64,000 bases of DNA, taken from assembly GCA_017448985.1 (NCBI GenBank), contig JAFSKL010000024.1, positions 23,363-87,362 on the forward strand, in the 5' to 3' direction. The notes under the pieces are model-generated. The model did not search any database and was not told where the DNA came from. It saw only the letters and a list, made by a program, of their open reading frames with translations. Position 1 is the stretch's first letter. Each line of letters starts with the position of its first letter. This document shows, one piece after another, positions 1 to 8,544 of this stretch. The position numbers and the translations under genes are program-made. Origin of the DNA: Paludibacteraceae bacterium. GTDB taxonomy: Bacteria; Bacteroidota; Bacteroidia; Bacteroidales; Paludibacteraceae.

Positions 1-664
1 CTTGCCGTGAACCCGTCAGCGGAATAATGGATAGCATCACGGGGAGCGTCCACACTAACCTCCATCGTCTCTCCCTCCATACTTGTACGGCCATCACGGC
101 TCCCAACAGCGCCACGCTGCTCAGGTACAGACGATGTTTGATGTGCGAAATATTATCTGCCACAAATGTCAGCCAGTCGGGTATCGAATTGTCCCAATCG
201 GCACTCAAAGGCAGCAGTGCTGTCCAGTCGCGGTGGTAGAAAAGGACCGTCATCAGTCCCAAGTAAACGGGCACTGCCGCTACGCAACTCCACGCCAGCA
301 CCTTGCCTGCCAGCTTCCAGTCATACCGTTCGTTCAGCCCCCATATACCCACCGGAACTAACACCGCGAAGGTCAGATATCGCTCTATCTGTCTTGCCCA
401 AGCTGCACTGTCTGCTGCCCACAAACCAGACACCGCTTTCCACACAAACCACAATCCGAAAACCAGGAAAGGAATCGTAAATCGTACATCGTAAATCGTC
501 CTTCGTACATTGGGTTTCCTCAGCCATCGTCCTTCCAACAGCCAGAACACAAACCAAGTGACGCTCACATACCGCAAGGCAATCTGCGGGAAAGGCAGCA
601 ACGCAACCACAGTCAGGAACAGTCCGTACTGGATGCGACCTACTATGTCTTGATACCGATTCAT
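1..664 (-). CDS. O-antigen ligase family protein (partial, 3' end outside window)
   Basis: The frame is open from an ATG at 664 to the window edge (about 221 codons), so the C-terminus is missing. The protein begins MNRYQDIVGRIQYGLFLTVV and contains several hydrophobic segments (FLTVVALLPFPQIALRYV, FVFWLLEGRW, LTFAVLVPVGIWGL, VLAWSCVAAVPVYLGLMTVL, VMLSIIPLTGSRQ). The TGSR motif after a membrane segment is typical of O-antigen ligase/polymerase (Wzy_C) proteins, which join glycans to lipid A-core in the inner membrane. It overlaps the upstream glycosyltransferase-kinase gene by ATGA (661-664), which supports the start and coupled translation. A heptamer repeat (475-509) is translated in frame as RRTIYDVRFTI. 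The ligase assignment is inferred from topology, motif and context; a polymerase is also possible. Confidence 0.72.
   Translation of the reverse strand, partial: MNRYQDIVGRIQYGLFLTVVALLPFPQIALRYVSVTWFVFWLLEGRWLRKPNVRRTIYDVRFTIPFLVFGLWFVWKAVSGLWAADSAAWARQIERYLTFAVLVPVGIWGLNERYDWKLAGKVLAWSCVAAVPVYLGLMTVLFYHRDWTALLPLSADWDNSIPDWLTFVADNISHIKHRLYLSSVALLGAVMAVQVWRERRWRLVWTLPVMLSIIPLTGSRQ
475..509. repeat. Heptamer tandem repeat, TCGTAAA type, five units, inside a gene
   Basis: Five consecutive 7-base units (TCGTAAA, TCGTACA, TCGTAAA, TCGTCCT, TCGTACA). The repeat is translated in frame on the minus strand within the O-antigen ligase, in a loop between membrane segments. Confidence 0.85.
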
Positions 665-1977
665 CTTTGTCGTGCTTCTCTATACGCGCGGAGCAGCAGT
701 TGCCGTTCCTCGTCACTGATAATGAGTTTGTCCGCTTGCCGCATACCTTGCCGCAAACTGATATGCCGGCAAACGCGCATCCGGTTCAAATCTACCAACT
801 GCATTCGGCTACCGTCTTCGTTGAGCAGTATATTGCCGCCGGTGAAATCCAAGGGATAGAACCCTTTCGCATGCAGCTTCGCCATGAACCGCCCTACGTC
901 TTCGATGATCCGTTCCCGCTGCGGGAAAGCCTTGTCCCGCTCCACTTGACGGAAGGTGTATGGCAATTCGGACAAACGACAGGCATAGTAACTGTCTCGC
1001 AACAAACCCCGTTCCCGATCTTCCTTATATGCCAAGGGATTCGGCGTCAACTCGCCCAATGCCTGAGCATACACAAAACTGCGTTGGGCCTTGCTTGCGC
1101 GCAGCTGGCCATAAATGAGGCTGTTCGGAAAACGCGGCCGGTGAAAAGACTTGACCACGATGTCCTCGCCAATCACTTTGATCGTGTTCCGCCCCTCATG
1201 CAGCACTTTCGTTGATGCCGCAAACGCCTCGTCCATATGCGCTAACAGAGTCTGTTCTTCTAGTTGCCGGTTAGTCATCACATAGTCCTGCCAACGCGTT
1301 CCCTGTTCGTGATGGAACGAACCGCAGCCTTCCGCTTTTGCCTGCTGACGGGTTGCAAAGCGCTTTGCCATCTGTTCCGGACTGCGGTACTGGTAGTGAT
1401 CGACAGGGATACACTGCTCGTACACGCGACCCCAAGGATGCGGATAACGCCAGCGTTCCGACCAACACAGCAAAGCCGAATGGCGCATGAATCGCCGTTC
1501 CCGACGAAGGGTAGGGGCGACATGTGTAATCAACTTTCGGTCTTTCTCAAAATCGCCGCTAAAAGTATTTTGCTCGATGTCCTCTTGAGTCAGCACAAAA
1601 TCCCGGCTCTCCTTCTTAACCGTCCGATATCTGCGTGGCACCGAAGCCAGGAATGCCCGAACATCTCCCGGGTAGAACTCATCGGCATCGAGCCGCACAC
1701 ACCACCAGTCATTGCAAGTCATCTCATGCCGGAAAGCCTTGAACGCCTTCGCTCGCAGACCGATATGGAATGGTCCTTCATACCGCAGCCATGGGATGAT
1801 CTGCGGATATTCATTCGCCAAAGCCTGCACAGTCTCCCATGTACCGTCATCAGAATCGTTGTCGATCACGATGATCTTGTCCGTCCAGCGGCAGGCGTCC
1901 TTCAGCGAAGCCGCAATGACATCAACTTCGTTCTTCACCACTAACAGGCTGTATATCTTAAATTTTGTCTCTGCCAT
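661..1977 (-). CDS. Glycosyltransferase family 2 fused to LPS-kinase-like domain
   Basis: 438 residues. Residues 1-240 resemble a GT2 glycosyltransferase: an N-terminal YSLLVVKNEVDVI strand, IVIDNDSDDGTWE, and a RLDADEF metal/nucleotide motif at about 95-101. Residues 260-438 resemble the Kdo/WaaP (RIO-like) lipopolysaccharide kinases: candidate ATP-binding Lys276 (IVVKSF), a catalytic-loop-like segment with Asp377 and Asn382 (PLDFTGGNILL), and a metal-binding-like Asp396 (LVDLNRM). The two activities are usually on separate proteins. The likely role is adding a sugar to the lipid A-core and phosphorylating it on the cytoplasmic face. It overlaps the preceding glycosyltransferase by 20 bases and the O-antigen ligase by 4. 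The domain order and motifs are seen directly; substrate and activity are inferred. Confidence 0.8.
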   Translation of the reverse strand: MAETKFKIYSLLVVKNEVDVIAASLKDACRWTDKIIVIDNDSDDGTWETVQALANEYPQIIPWLRYEGPFHIGLRAKAFKAFRHEMTCNDWWCVRLDADEFYPGDVRAFLASVPRRYRTVKKESRDFVLTQEDIEQNTFSGDFEKDRKLITHVAPTLRRERRFMRHSALLCWSERWRYPHPWGRVYEQCIPVDHYQYRSPEQMAKRFATRQQAKAEGCGSFHHEQGTRWQDYVMTNRQLEEQTLLAHMDEAFAASTKVLHEGRNTIKVIGEDIVVKSFHRPRFPNSLIYGQLRASKAQRSFVYAQALGELTPNPLAYKEDRERGLLRDSYYACRLSELPYTFRQVERDKAFPQRERIIEDVGRFMAKLHAKGFYPLDFTGGNILLNEDGSRMQLVDLNRMRVCRHISLRQGMRQADKLIISDEERQLLLRAYREARQR

Positions 1978-2662
1978 GAATCAACTTGTTCCAATAATAC
2001 AATAACGGATTAGTCTTTTTGAGATGCTTCCACGGGCGACTCGAATGCGGCTTGTGCACCACGCGGTTTGTGACCTGCAGTATGTTTCCGAAACCCAACT
2101 GCCGCGCCTTACGGCTGATATACACATCGTACCAGTTCTTCTTCGGGGCCAACTGCTGAAAATCGTACGCCCGCAGAAAATCATTCGTCAACAGCGTACA
2201 GCAGAACGACAGCCGTTTCTTGCACTCCCCGTCTTGCGTCCATCTCTTTGCGTACTCGTACGGGAAATTGATATCGCCTTGCTCATCCGTGGTCACCGCT
2301 GCCACCAAACCAATGGAATTGGCGGTTGCACTTTCCGCTAATCGCTCAATTGTCCCCGGCTTGACGAGCACATCGCTCTCCACAATGACCAAGTGCTGTC
2401 TCTTCTCAAGACATCGTCTCTGTGCCTCTATCAGCACCCAACGGTAATTGGGTGAAGGGTGCTCCGTATGCTTGGCCACATGCACCACTTCAATGCATGT
2501 CTCATCCCGCAATGCATCTAATCGTGCCGCATTCTCCGGCGTCGAATAGTCGTCATACACCGTTAGCGTGTAACCGCTTGCCAGCACTGCACGAATCGCT
2601 GCCTCCGCCGTCGCCCACGAGTCCTTGACGGGCATCACAATATGTACCAAATCATTTACCAT
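1958..2662 (-). CDS. Glycosyltransferase family 2
   Basis: 234 residues from the ATG at 2662. A longer frame reaches 2767, but the family N-terminus MVNDLVHIVMPVKDSW marks this start. The motifs are TVYDDYSTPENAARL (donor-binding region) and VIVESDVLVKPGTIERL (DxD-like). No membrane segment is seen, so it probably acts at the cytoplasmic face of the inner membrane on LPS or capsule glycan. It overlaps the Wzi-like gene upstream by 7 bases and the GT-kinase gene downstream by 20, within one envelope operon. The sugar is unknown. Confidence 0.8.
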   Translation of the reverse strand: MVNDLVHIVMPVKDSWATAEAAIRAVLASGYTLTVYDDYSTPENAARLDALRDETCIEVVHVAKHTEHPSPNYRWVLIEAQRRCLEKRQHLVIVESDVLVKPGTIERLAESATANSIGLVAAVTTDEQGDINFPYEYAKRWTQDGECKKRLSFCCTLLTNDFLRAYDFQQLAPKKNWYDVYISRKARQLGFGNILQVTNRVVHKPHSSRPWKHLKKTNPLLYYWNKLIHGRDKI

Positions 2663-4080
2663 TGATGAATCAATCCTTTCTTGCTCACAGTGATCATAGC
2701 CCCGAAACTGTTGCCGAACTGCGTACCTATATCTGCGCCGAGACGCAGACCAAAGTCCATGCCCCACGCCTGATCCACATGCTTTTGCACTTCAAACAGT
2801 AGTGCTACATTTTGGCTCTGCCGCGGTTCAAAATAGGTGCCCCAATTGCGCGTATAGGCCATCATCGCACGGTATTCAAAGCCGTAAATATCTCCGCCCA
2901 CACCTGCAAAATGTGTCCGAACACGATTGTTGTGCGGACTCAACAGCGCACTGCCTATCGTACGACCGAAATGCGTCCAGCCCTGCTTGTAACCGCTGTT
3001 GTTGAAATAGTCACTCCGGCCACCGTATATCAGTCCGTCGCGGTCGTGCCAAGGACCGTCCTGCGCCGTCGTGTTCACAAACTCATAGGTCAGCGCATTG
3101 ATGAACGACCACCTGTTCTGCCGTATGTTCAATCCCCACAGCCCGTCCGCCTGATTGCTGAAACCGATGAACCGGCCGCTGTTGTCTTCGAAAAGCGTTT
3201 GCCAGTAAGCCGTTACGCACCATCCGTCCCACTTGGCCGTTAGCGCCAACTCTTGAAAAGCAATGTGATTACCTTCCGCATTGCGCTGATCACTCAGACT
3301 CACGCCGCCGTCTTTGACCATAAAAATATGCTTGTATGTAGCCCATGAAGTCGAATATTGTCCGAATTCCGGCGAACGACCGCCCCATTGAGCCACATGG
3401 TGAAACTCGTAACTCAGATTCACCGGCAAGTCCCCGCCCACGCGTAAACCGATGAACTTATGGTGCAGCAACGCACCCGTGGTCGCTATCGTCGTGTCCA
3501 AACGGTTGTCGTCCACAAACCAGCCATGCGCCAAACCGCCCTTGATCTCGAAATACCCGAAACATCCGGGGAACGGCATATAACGGTCTATGCCGATGCT
3601 GATGCGCGGAATCGGTTGTGCGTTACCCGAGAAAAGCAGTCCTCCGGTCGAAAGCCTGTTGTCTTGCGACCCGCAAGTCATTGGCTGAATACCCGCCGTC
3701 ACATCGATGATATATAGTCGCACATGGGCATATAGTTCGCGGAAATATCCCGTAGCCCGTTCGGTGTCAAAACGGCCTGTCAACAGCACCCCGAAATCGT
3801 AGTCAAACCACCGGCTTGGCCTTGTTGCTCGCTTGTACACACCGGCCGTTATATTGCCGCTAAACGGCGCCGCACTGATGTTCCCGTGCTCGTTGGCGTG
3901 CAACCAGAAAGGTGCCTGTGTCCCCGATGAAGCCACCGCGGACACCTCCAACATGTACTGCAGCGTATCACGAGCCGTGTCAGGCTGATGCATCGCTACC
4001 GGCCAGAAATCGCGTGTCACGGCGCCCAACTCGCACCATGCCGCCAACAGACAAACCACTATGTGAACCTTACTCCTCAA
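2656..4080 (-). CDS. Capsule assembly Wzi family outer-membrane protein
   Basis: 474 residues. The best start is TTG at 4080, because no in-frame ATG precedes the signal-peptide-like segment KVHIVVCLLAAW; this start overlaps the Kelch gene by 11 bases. The mature part is rich in alternating aromatic beta strands and ends in a Trp (LIHQW), as expected for an outer-membrane barrel. Stretches such as APFWLHANEHG and YFREAY-like FRELYAHVRLYIIDVTAG fit the Bacteroidetes Wzi family, implicated in surface attachment of capsule or exopolysaccharide. Its place between glycosyltransferases and envelope genes agrees. Confidence 0.78.
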   Translation of the reverse strand: MRSKVHIVVCLLAAWCELGAVTRDFWPVAMHQPDTARDTLQYMLEVSAVASSGTQAPFWLHANEHGNISAAPFSGNITAGVYKRATRPSRWFDYDFGVLLTGRFDTERATGYFRELYAHVRLYIIDVTAGIQPMTCGSQDNRLSTGGLLFSGNAQPIPRISIGIDRYMPFPGCFGYFEIKGGLAHGWFVDDNRLDTTIATTGALLHHKFIGLRVGGDLPVNLSYEFHHVAQWGGRSPEFGQYSTSWATYKHIFMVKDGGVSLSDQRNAEGNHIAFQELALTAKWDGWCVTAYWQTLFEDNSGRFIGFSNQADGLWGLNIRQNRWSFINALTYEFVNTTAQDGPWHDRDGLIYGGRSDYFNNSGYKQGWTHFGRTIGSALLSPHNNRVRTHFAGVGGDIYGFEYRAMMAYTRNWGTYFEPRQSQNVALLFEVQKHVDQAWGMDFGLRLGADIGTQFGNSFGAMITVSKKGLIHQW

Positions 4081-5041
4081 TATAATACCAGTGTTGATGC
4101 AATTGTTGCATATCGCTTTCGCCCAAACCGAAGTACAGGCGTCGGCCTATGCCGCAAGCCACGCCGTTCTCTGTCGGCCCGCAAGGTATGACACCGCAAG
4201 TCTGCCAGCTGTCGCTCTCCGGCTGATAACACAATATGTCCTGAAAATGGAATCCCGTCGTCAACGGGTCGCCGTTATGCCAGCCTCCCACAATCCAAAC
4301 GCACTGACTCGTAGCCCCGCAAGCCGCATTCTGCCGGCCCTTTCTCGGTAACGATGCCCGCCGCTCCCAGCCATTGGCTGACGGCACGAACTCCCACCAT
4401 TCGGTTCGGCAATCGGTGTGAAAACCCGTACCGGCAAAGAACCTCCCTTCGCACGAAGCAGCCGCCATACTCATCAGCCGTGAAGGCCAACTGCCCGTCT
4501 TACTCACCGCTTCCCATCGGTCATCCGCTATCGAATAGCGCCACCACTCATCGCCGTAACCCTTGAAACCGAATCCGACCCATACCGACCCCTCATCCGC
4601 AAAAGCAATCGCCGCCGCTGTCTTCTCTGACGGAAAATCTGCCAATCGCGTCCAACGGTCCGTCTTCGGCTCGTACCGCCAGAAATCGCGCAAGTACTTG
4701 CCCGCCTCATAGATATCGCCGCCCTTGAATCCCAAACCCATATATGCCGCCTGCCCGTTGGTGCAAGCAACGCCGTTGCCCCGTTCCGAAAACGATTCCG
4801 GCAGGTCCTTCGTCTGCCAACTGTCCGTCCGAGCCGAGTAAACGAGCATGTTCTCCACATACTTGCCGTTCGCGTTACGTCCGCTGACCACATAAACGGT
4901 GCTGTCCAGCGCAAAACTCATCGCTACGGCACGGCCTTCCGGCGGAGCCGCACATTCATGCACCTCCACTTTCACCTCCGTCGGACGACAAGCCGCCAAC
5001 ATCGACGCCAAGCAACATATTATGCACCTACTGACTTTCAA
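4070..5041 (-). CDS. Kelch-repeat lipoprotein
   Basis: 323 residues. The likely start is TTG at 5041, which lies at the edge of an AATTTTT repeat; a stop codon precedes it closely and the next ATG would remove the signal peptide. The lipobox LAAC gives a lipid-anchored Cys near residue 18. The rest holds five or six Kelch-type blades with repeated patterns such as FWRYEPKTDRWTRLADFP, EWWRYSIADDRWEAV, EWWEFVPSANGWERRASLP and ILCYQPESDSWQTC, forming a beta-propeller. The ligand is unknown. The adjacent Wzi, LTA-synthase-like and LPS genes suggest an envelope glycan role. Sialate mutarotase-like propellers are an alternative, with nothing specific to support it. Confidence 0.75.
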   Translation of the reverse strand: MKVSRCIICCLASMLAACRPTEVKVEVHECAAPPEGRAVAMSFALDSTVYVVSGRNANGKYVENMLVYSARTDSWQTKDLPESFSERGNGVACTNGQAAYMGLGFKGGDIYEAGKYLRDFWRYEPKTDRWTRLADFPSEKTAAAIAFADEGSVWVGFGFKGYGDEWWRYSIADDRWEAVSKTGSWPSRLMSMAAASCEGRFFAGTGFHTDCRTEWWEFVPSANGWERRASLPRKGRQNAACGATSQCVWIVGGWHNGDPLTTGFHFQDILCYQPESDSWQTCGVIPCGPTENGVACGIGRRLYFGLGESDMQQLHQHWYYIEE

Positions 5042-5072
5042 TTTTTAATTCTTAATTTTTAATTTTTAATTC
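5037..5072. repeat. AATTTTT/AATTCTT tandem repeat at gene junction
   Basis: Repeats of about 6-7 bases. On the minus strand they encode the last residues DELKIKN and stop of the upstream phosphotransferase and supply the TTG start of the Kelch gene. Confidence 0.8.
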
Positions 5073-7010
5073 ATCGTTCACCATCCGATGCACATACTGC
5101 TGAATATAGCCCTTCAGATAATCGGTCATCGGCGCAACCCGTTCCGCTGCCACACTTGCCGCTATGTTATTGCGCAAACACGGATCCTGCCGGTAGTCAT
5201 ACACCGCCGTCACCTTTGTCCCGTCGAACTGCACCAACAGACTATCCGAAAAAATCTGGTACAGCGGCTCGTTGTAGCATACCGCGTACGGATGAATCTT
5301 CGGACTTGTCACCGCATCCTCACCGAAAGCGATATACGGCTCATCGTAATCCACATAACTCAGCACCGACGGCATAATATCCGTCTGACTGATCACCTCT
5401 TCCCGACTTCCGGTAAAATAGGTGCTATTCGGATGATAGAACGCAATCGGCACTTCATACAGCCCTTTCGCGTTCGTGTATTCAGGCAGACTCAATTCGT
5501 TCGTATGGTCGCCCGTAATGACAAACAGCGTCCGCTCAAACCAGGGCTGCTGACTCGCCGTCTCGAAAAAACGCCGCAACGCATAATCGGCGTATCCTAT
5601 CGTCTGATGAATAGGCCTGTTCCCCTTCGGAAAAACGCCCTTGTACTGTTCCGGCACTTTGAATGGATGATGACTCGATGCCGTAAAAACCGCCGTCATA
5701 AACGGTTCGGCCATCTCGCTCATCGTCTCGGCGTAATATTGCAAAAACGGCTCGTCCCAAATAGCCCAGGTCCCGTCAAACACATCGTCATCCTCATACG
5801 CCTCTTCAAACTCATCCTTGCCGTAATAGTCATCAAATCCCGCACTTCGCGCATAGGCCTGAAAACCCATACTGCCGTTCGGCGCACCGTGGAAAAACGC
5901 TGTCTGATAGCCCTTCTTGCCCAAACACTCCGCGATGGACGAAACGGCATTCGTCGAATACGGCGTCACGATATACGGTTCTATCAGACTCGGAATCGAC
6001 GACAGCACCGACGGCATGGCATCAATACTCTTCCGCCCTGCAGCAAACGACTGTTCAAATGTCAGGCTCTGCGCCAATAGACTGTCCAAGAACGGCGTAT
6101 AAGAGACATGTCCGGCAATGTCCTGATTGTAAAAACCGATATATTCCGTGCTGAACGACTCTAAAATGAGCACCACTATATTGTCCGTCGGTCCGCTGTA
6201 ATAGCCTCTCGCCCATGGGGTATGCACCGGATTCATATGGCTCGCCAACTCCTCCTCCGCAAAATACGCCGGTTCTTCGTACACCGTATTCTCGAGCGAT
6301 TTCATCAGGCAGAACGGCGTGTTCAACACCAGCGCCGTCTCTCGCGGATTATCCACATACTGCATCGCGTTGCTGATCGTGATCGGCCGTGTGTAGCGTC
6401 CGAAACCGCCGCGGATTCCTATCACGCCTAAATAAACGGACACTAACAGAACCGCCGTCTCTCGCACATAATAGCGCCTAATTCCCTTATTGTCCCGTGG
6501 TAATCCTAGACCATAGTGCTTCCTAATACCTAAGAAGAGCCCTACCAGTACGATGAGTCCGAGCAGGCCCACATACCAATAATCCCATATCCCTTCGCAC
6601 AAAATGCGCCAGAGATTATGCTCGTATTGAAACTCCGAGAAGAATGTGCAAGTCGTGCGACGGTCGGTAAAACGAATATAGACAATGTCTATCATGTTGA
6701 CCAAAATGCCTATCGCATTCGGTATCCAAAACAGCCAAACCAACTTCTGCTGCACCTTCGGCCGCATCCGCCATTCCGCCGGTAACGGCAGCAAGATCAT
6801 GATTATATAAAGCGAACTGAGGTATAGAACCGCCGTCAGGTCAAACCGCATTCCGCCGCACAGAATCTCCCAAAAGTGCGCAAAAGTCATGTCCGGAAAC
6901 ATCGAGTCGTTCACCGCGTAGCAAAAAAGGCGCATACAGGTGTATAGCGCCATTACCAGCAGTAGATTGCACACCGCTACAGTCCACGGATGTCTCCAGA
7001 GTTTTTTCAC
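5052..7010 (-). CDS. LTA synthase family phosphotransferase (alkaline-phosphatase fold)
   Basis: 652 residues, GTG start at 7010 overlapping the lptB stop (GTGA). Five N-terminal membrane segments lie within about residues 10-200, followed by an extracytoplasmic sulfatase-fold domain. Metal and catalytic motifs of the LtaS/phosphoglycerol transferase family are visible: LILESFS with Glu284, [10 protein letters not shown] with candidate nucleophile Ser328 (Thr in staphylococcal LtaS), SSHHPF near 445-450, and TGDHTN with Asp501/His502. The family transfers phosphoglycerol or phosphoethanolamine to envelope acceptors. In a Bacteroidales LPS/capsule operon a glycan or lipid A acceptor is likely, but the substrate cannot be read from sequence. 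The C-terminus DELKIKN comes from an intergenic repeat. Confidence 0.82.
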   Translation of the reverse strand: MKKLWRHPWTVAVCNLLLVMALYTCMRLFCYAVNDSMFPDMTFAHFWEILCGGMRFDLTAVLYLSSLYIIMILLPLPAEWRMRPKVQQKLVWLFWIPNAIGILVNMIDIVYIRFTDRRTTCTFFSEFQYEHNLWRILCEGIWDYWYVGLLGLIVLVGLFLGIRKHYGLGLPRDNKGIRRYYVRETAVLLVSVYLGVIGIRGGFGRYTRPITISNAMQYVDNPRETALVLNTPFCLMKSLENTVYEEPAYFAEEELASHMNPVHTPWARGYYSGPTDNIVVLILESFSTEYIGFYNQDIAGHVSYTPFLDSLLAQSLTFEQSFAAGRKSIDAMPSVLSSIPSLIEPYIVTPYSTNAVSSIAECLGKKGYQTAFFHGAPNGSMGFQAYARSAGFDDYYGKDEFEEAYEDDDVFDGTWAIWDEPFLQYYAETMSEMAEPFMTAVFTASSHHPFKVPEQYKGVFPKGNRPIHQTIGYADYALRRFFETASQQPWFERTLFVITGDHTNELSLPEYTNAKGLYEVPIAFYHPNSTYFTGSREEVISQTDIMPSVLSYVDYDEPYIAFGEDAVTSPKIHPYAVCYNEPLYQIFSDSLLVQFDGTKVTAVYDYRQDPCLRNNIAASVAAERVAPMTDYLKGYIQQYVHRMVNDELKIKN

Positions 7011-7741
7011 TTCCTTCGCTTGAGTTCGAAATTGCGACCTAAATAGTTCTGCCGAACGATCGGATTCGCCGCCAGCTCTTCCGGTGTGCCGTGGAAAAGG
7101 ATCTTTCCTTCGAACAGCAGATACGCACGGTCGGTAATCATCAGCGTCTCATCAACATTATGGTCGGTAATTAAGATACCGATATTCTTGTCTTTCAACC
7201 GCCAAACGACATCCTGAATCTCTTGCACGGCAATCGGATCCACGCCCGCAAACGGTTCGTCCAGCATCACGAACTTGGGCTCAATCGCCAAACAACGCGC
7301 AATCTCCGTCCTACGCCGTTCGCCTCCGCTCAAGCGGTCGCCTAAATTATGCCGCACATGCGCCAAGTTAAACTCCTTGATTAGTTGCTCCAGCTTCTCG
7401 GCCTGATACTCTTTGCTGAAATCGGTCAGTTCCAATACCGACCGCAAGTTATCCTCCACGGTCATCTTGCGGAATACGCTCGCCTCTTGCGGCAGATACC
7501 CGATGCCCATCTTCGCACGCTTGTACATCGGAAAACCCGTTATGTCCTGGTCGTTGAGAAAAATGCGTCCGTTATTGGCCGCCACCAGACCGGTCGTCAT
7601 ATAGAAAGTAGTCGTCTTGCCGGCGCCGTTCGGGCCCAACAAACCCACTATCTCGCCTTGCGTCAGCTCAATCGACACATCATCAACAACGGTCCGCTTG
7701 CCGTATTTCTTTACCAGATGTTCTGTGCTCAGTCTATCCAC
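7007..7741 (-). CDS. lptB: LPS export ABC transporter ATP-binding protein LptB
   Basis: 244 residues, GTG start at 7741. Walker A GPNGAGKT at 36-43, ABC signature LSGGERRR at 137-144, Walker [14 protein letters not shown] around 157-169, and H-loop DHN near 193. The Q-loop region [19 protein letters not shown] is typical of LptB. It powers extraction of lipopolysaccharide from the inner membrane with LptF/LptG, which are not in this window. The downstream gene overlaps by 4 bases and is also an envelope enzyme; xth lies upstream across a repeat. Confidence 0.92.
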   Translation of the reverse strand: MDRLSTEHLVKKYGKRTVVDDVSIELTQGEIVGLLGPNGAGKTTTFYMTTGLVAANNGRIFLNDQDITGFPMYKRAKMGIGYLPQEASVFRKMTVEDNLRSVLELTDFSKEYQAEKLEQLIKEFNLAHVRHNLGDRLSGGERRRTEIARCLAIEPKFVMLDEPFAGVDPIAVQEIQDVVWRLKDKNIGILITDHNVDETLMITDRAYLLFEGKILFHGTPEELAANPIVRQNYLGRNFELKRRK

Positions 7742-7744
7742 AAG

Positions 7745-7780
7745 AAATAATTTTTAATTCTTAATTTTTAATTCTTAATT
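7745..7780. repeat. AATTTTT/AATTCTT tandem repeat between xth and lptB
   Basis: Same family as at 5037. It supplies the last codons (VEIKN, stop) of exodeoxyribonuclease III on the minus strand. Confidence 0.8.
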
Positions 7781-8532
7781 TCCACCATAACGGGACAATG
7801 GTCCGAATGTACTGCTTCCGTTAAAATCTTTCCGTCTTGGAGCCGGCCTCTCAGGCTCTCGCTTACCCACAAGTAGTCAATCCGCCAGCCCACATTGCGT
7901 GCTCGGGCACCGGCTCGCCAACTCCACCAGCTGTACCGCTCCGCACTCTGGTCGAACACGCGGAACGAATCGACCATGCCGCTGGCTTCCCAACGGTCCA
8001 TCCACTCGCGCTCTTCCGGCAAAAATCCAGAAACGCCGATTTGCCGTTCAGGATGATTGATGTCTATCGGCTTGTGGCAAATGTTGTAATCGCCGCAGAT
8101 CACCACATTCGGTCGCTCTTTGCGCAGCGCCTCTGCCCACACCAACAGCTCCTCCAGAAACGCCATCTTCACCGTCTGACGGATATCGCCGGTCGTACCG
8201 CTCGGGATATACGCATCCACAATGGTCAGGTCGCCGAAATCGGCTCGCAGCACACGCCCTTCCTTGTCAAACTCGGGATTGCCGATGCCCACAACCACTT
8301 TGTCCGGCTCGCGTTTCGTGAAGATAGCAACACCCGAATAGCCTTTCTTCTCCGCCGAATGAATGTAACTGTGATAGCCTAATTCCTGAAACGCCATCAC
8401 ATCTATCTGGTCCGGCTGTGCCTTGCTTTCCTGAATACAAAAGACATCAGGACTCTCGGCTTGTAACCAGTCCAAGAGCCCTTTGTTGATAGCAGAGCGG
8501 ATTCCATTAAGATTGTAAGAGATGATTTTCAT
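7768..8532 (-). CDS. xth: Exodeoxyribonuclease III
   Basis: 254 residues, the usual length. The N-terminus [20 protein letters not shown], the metal-binding Glu in [23 protein letters not shown] and the terminal [10 protein letters not shown] are diagnostic of the AP endonuclease/exonuclease III family. It cleaves at abasic sites and degrades 3' ends in base excision repair, in the cytoplasm. It lies 12 bases after the M6 protease gene, with no obvious functional link to its envelope neighbours. Confidence 0.94.
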   Translation of the reverse strand: MKIISYNLNGIRSAINKGLLDWLQAESPDVFCIQESKAQPDQIDVMAFQELGYHSYIHSAEKKGYSGVAIFTKREPDKVVVGIGNPEFDKEGRVLRADFGDLTIVDAYIPSGTTGDIRQTVKMAFLEELLVWAEALRKERPNVVICGDYNICHKPIDINHPERQIGVSGFLPEEREWMDRWEASGMVDSFRVFDQSAERYSWWSWRAGARARNVGWRIDYLWVSESLRGRLQDGKILTEAVHSDHCPVMVEIKN

Positions 8533-8544
8533 ATGCGTTAGCGT

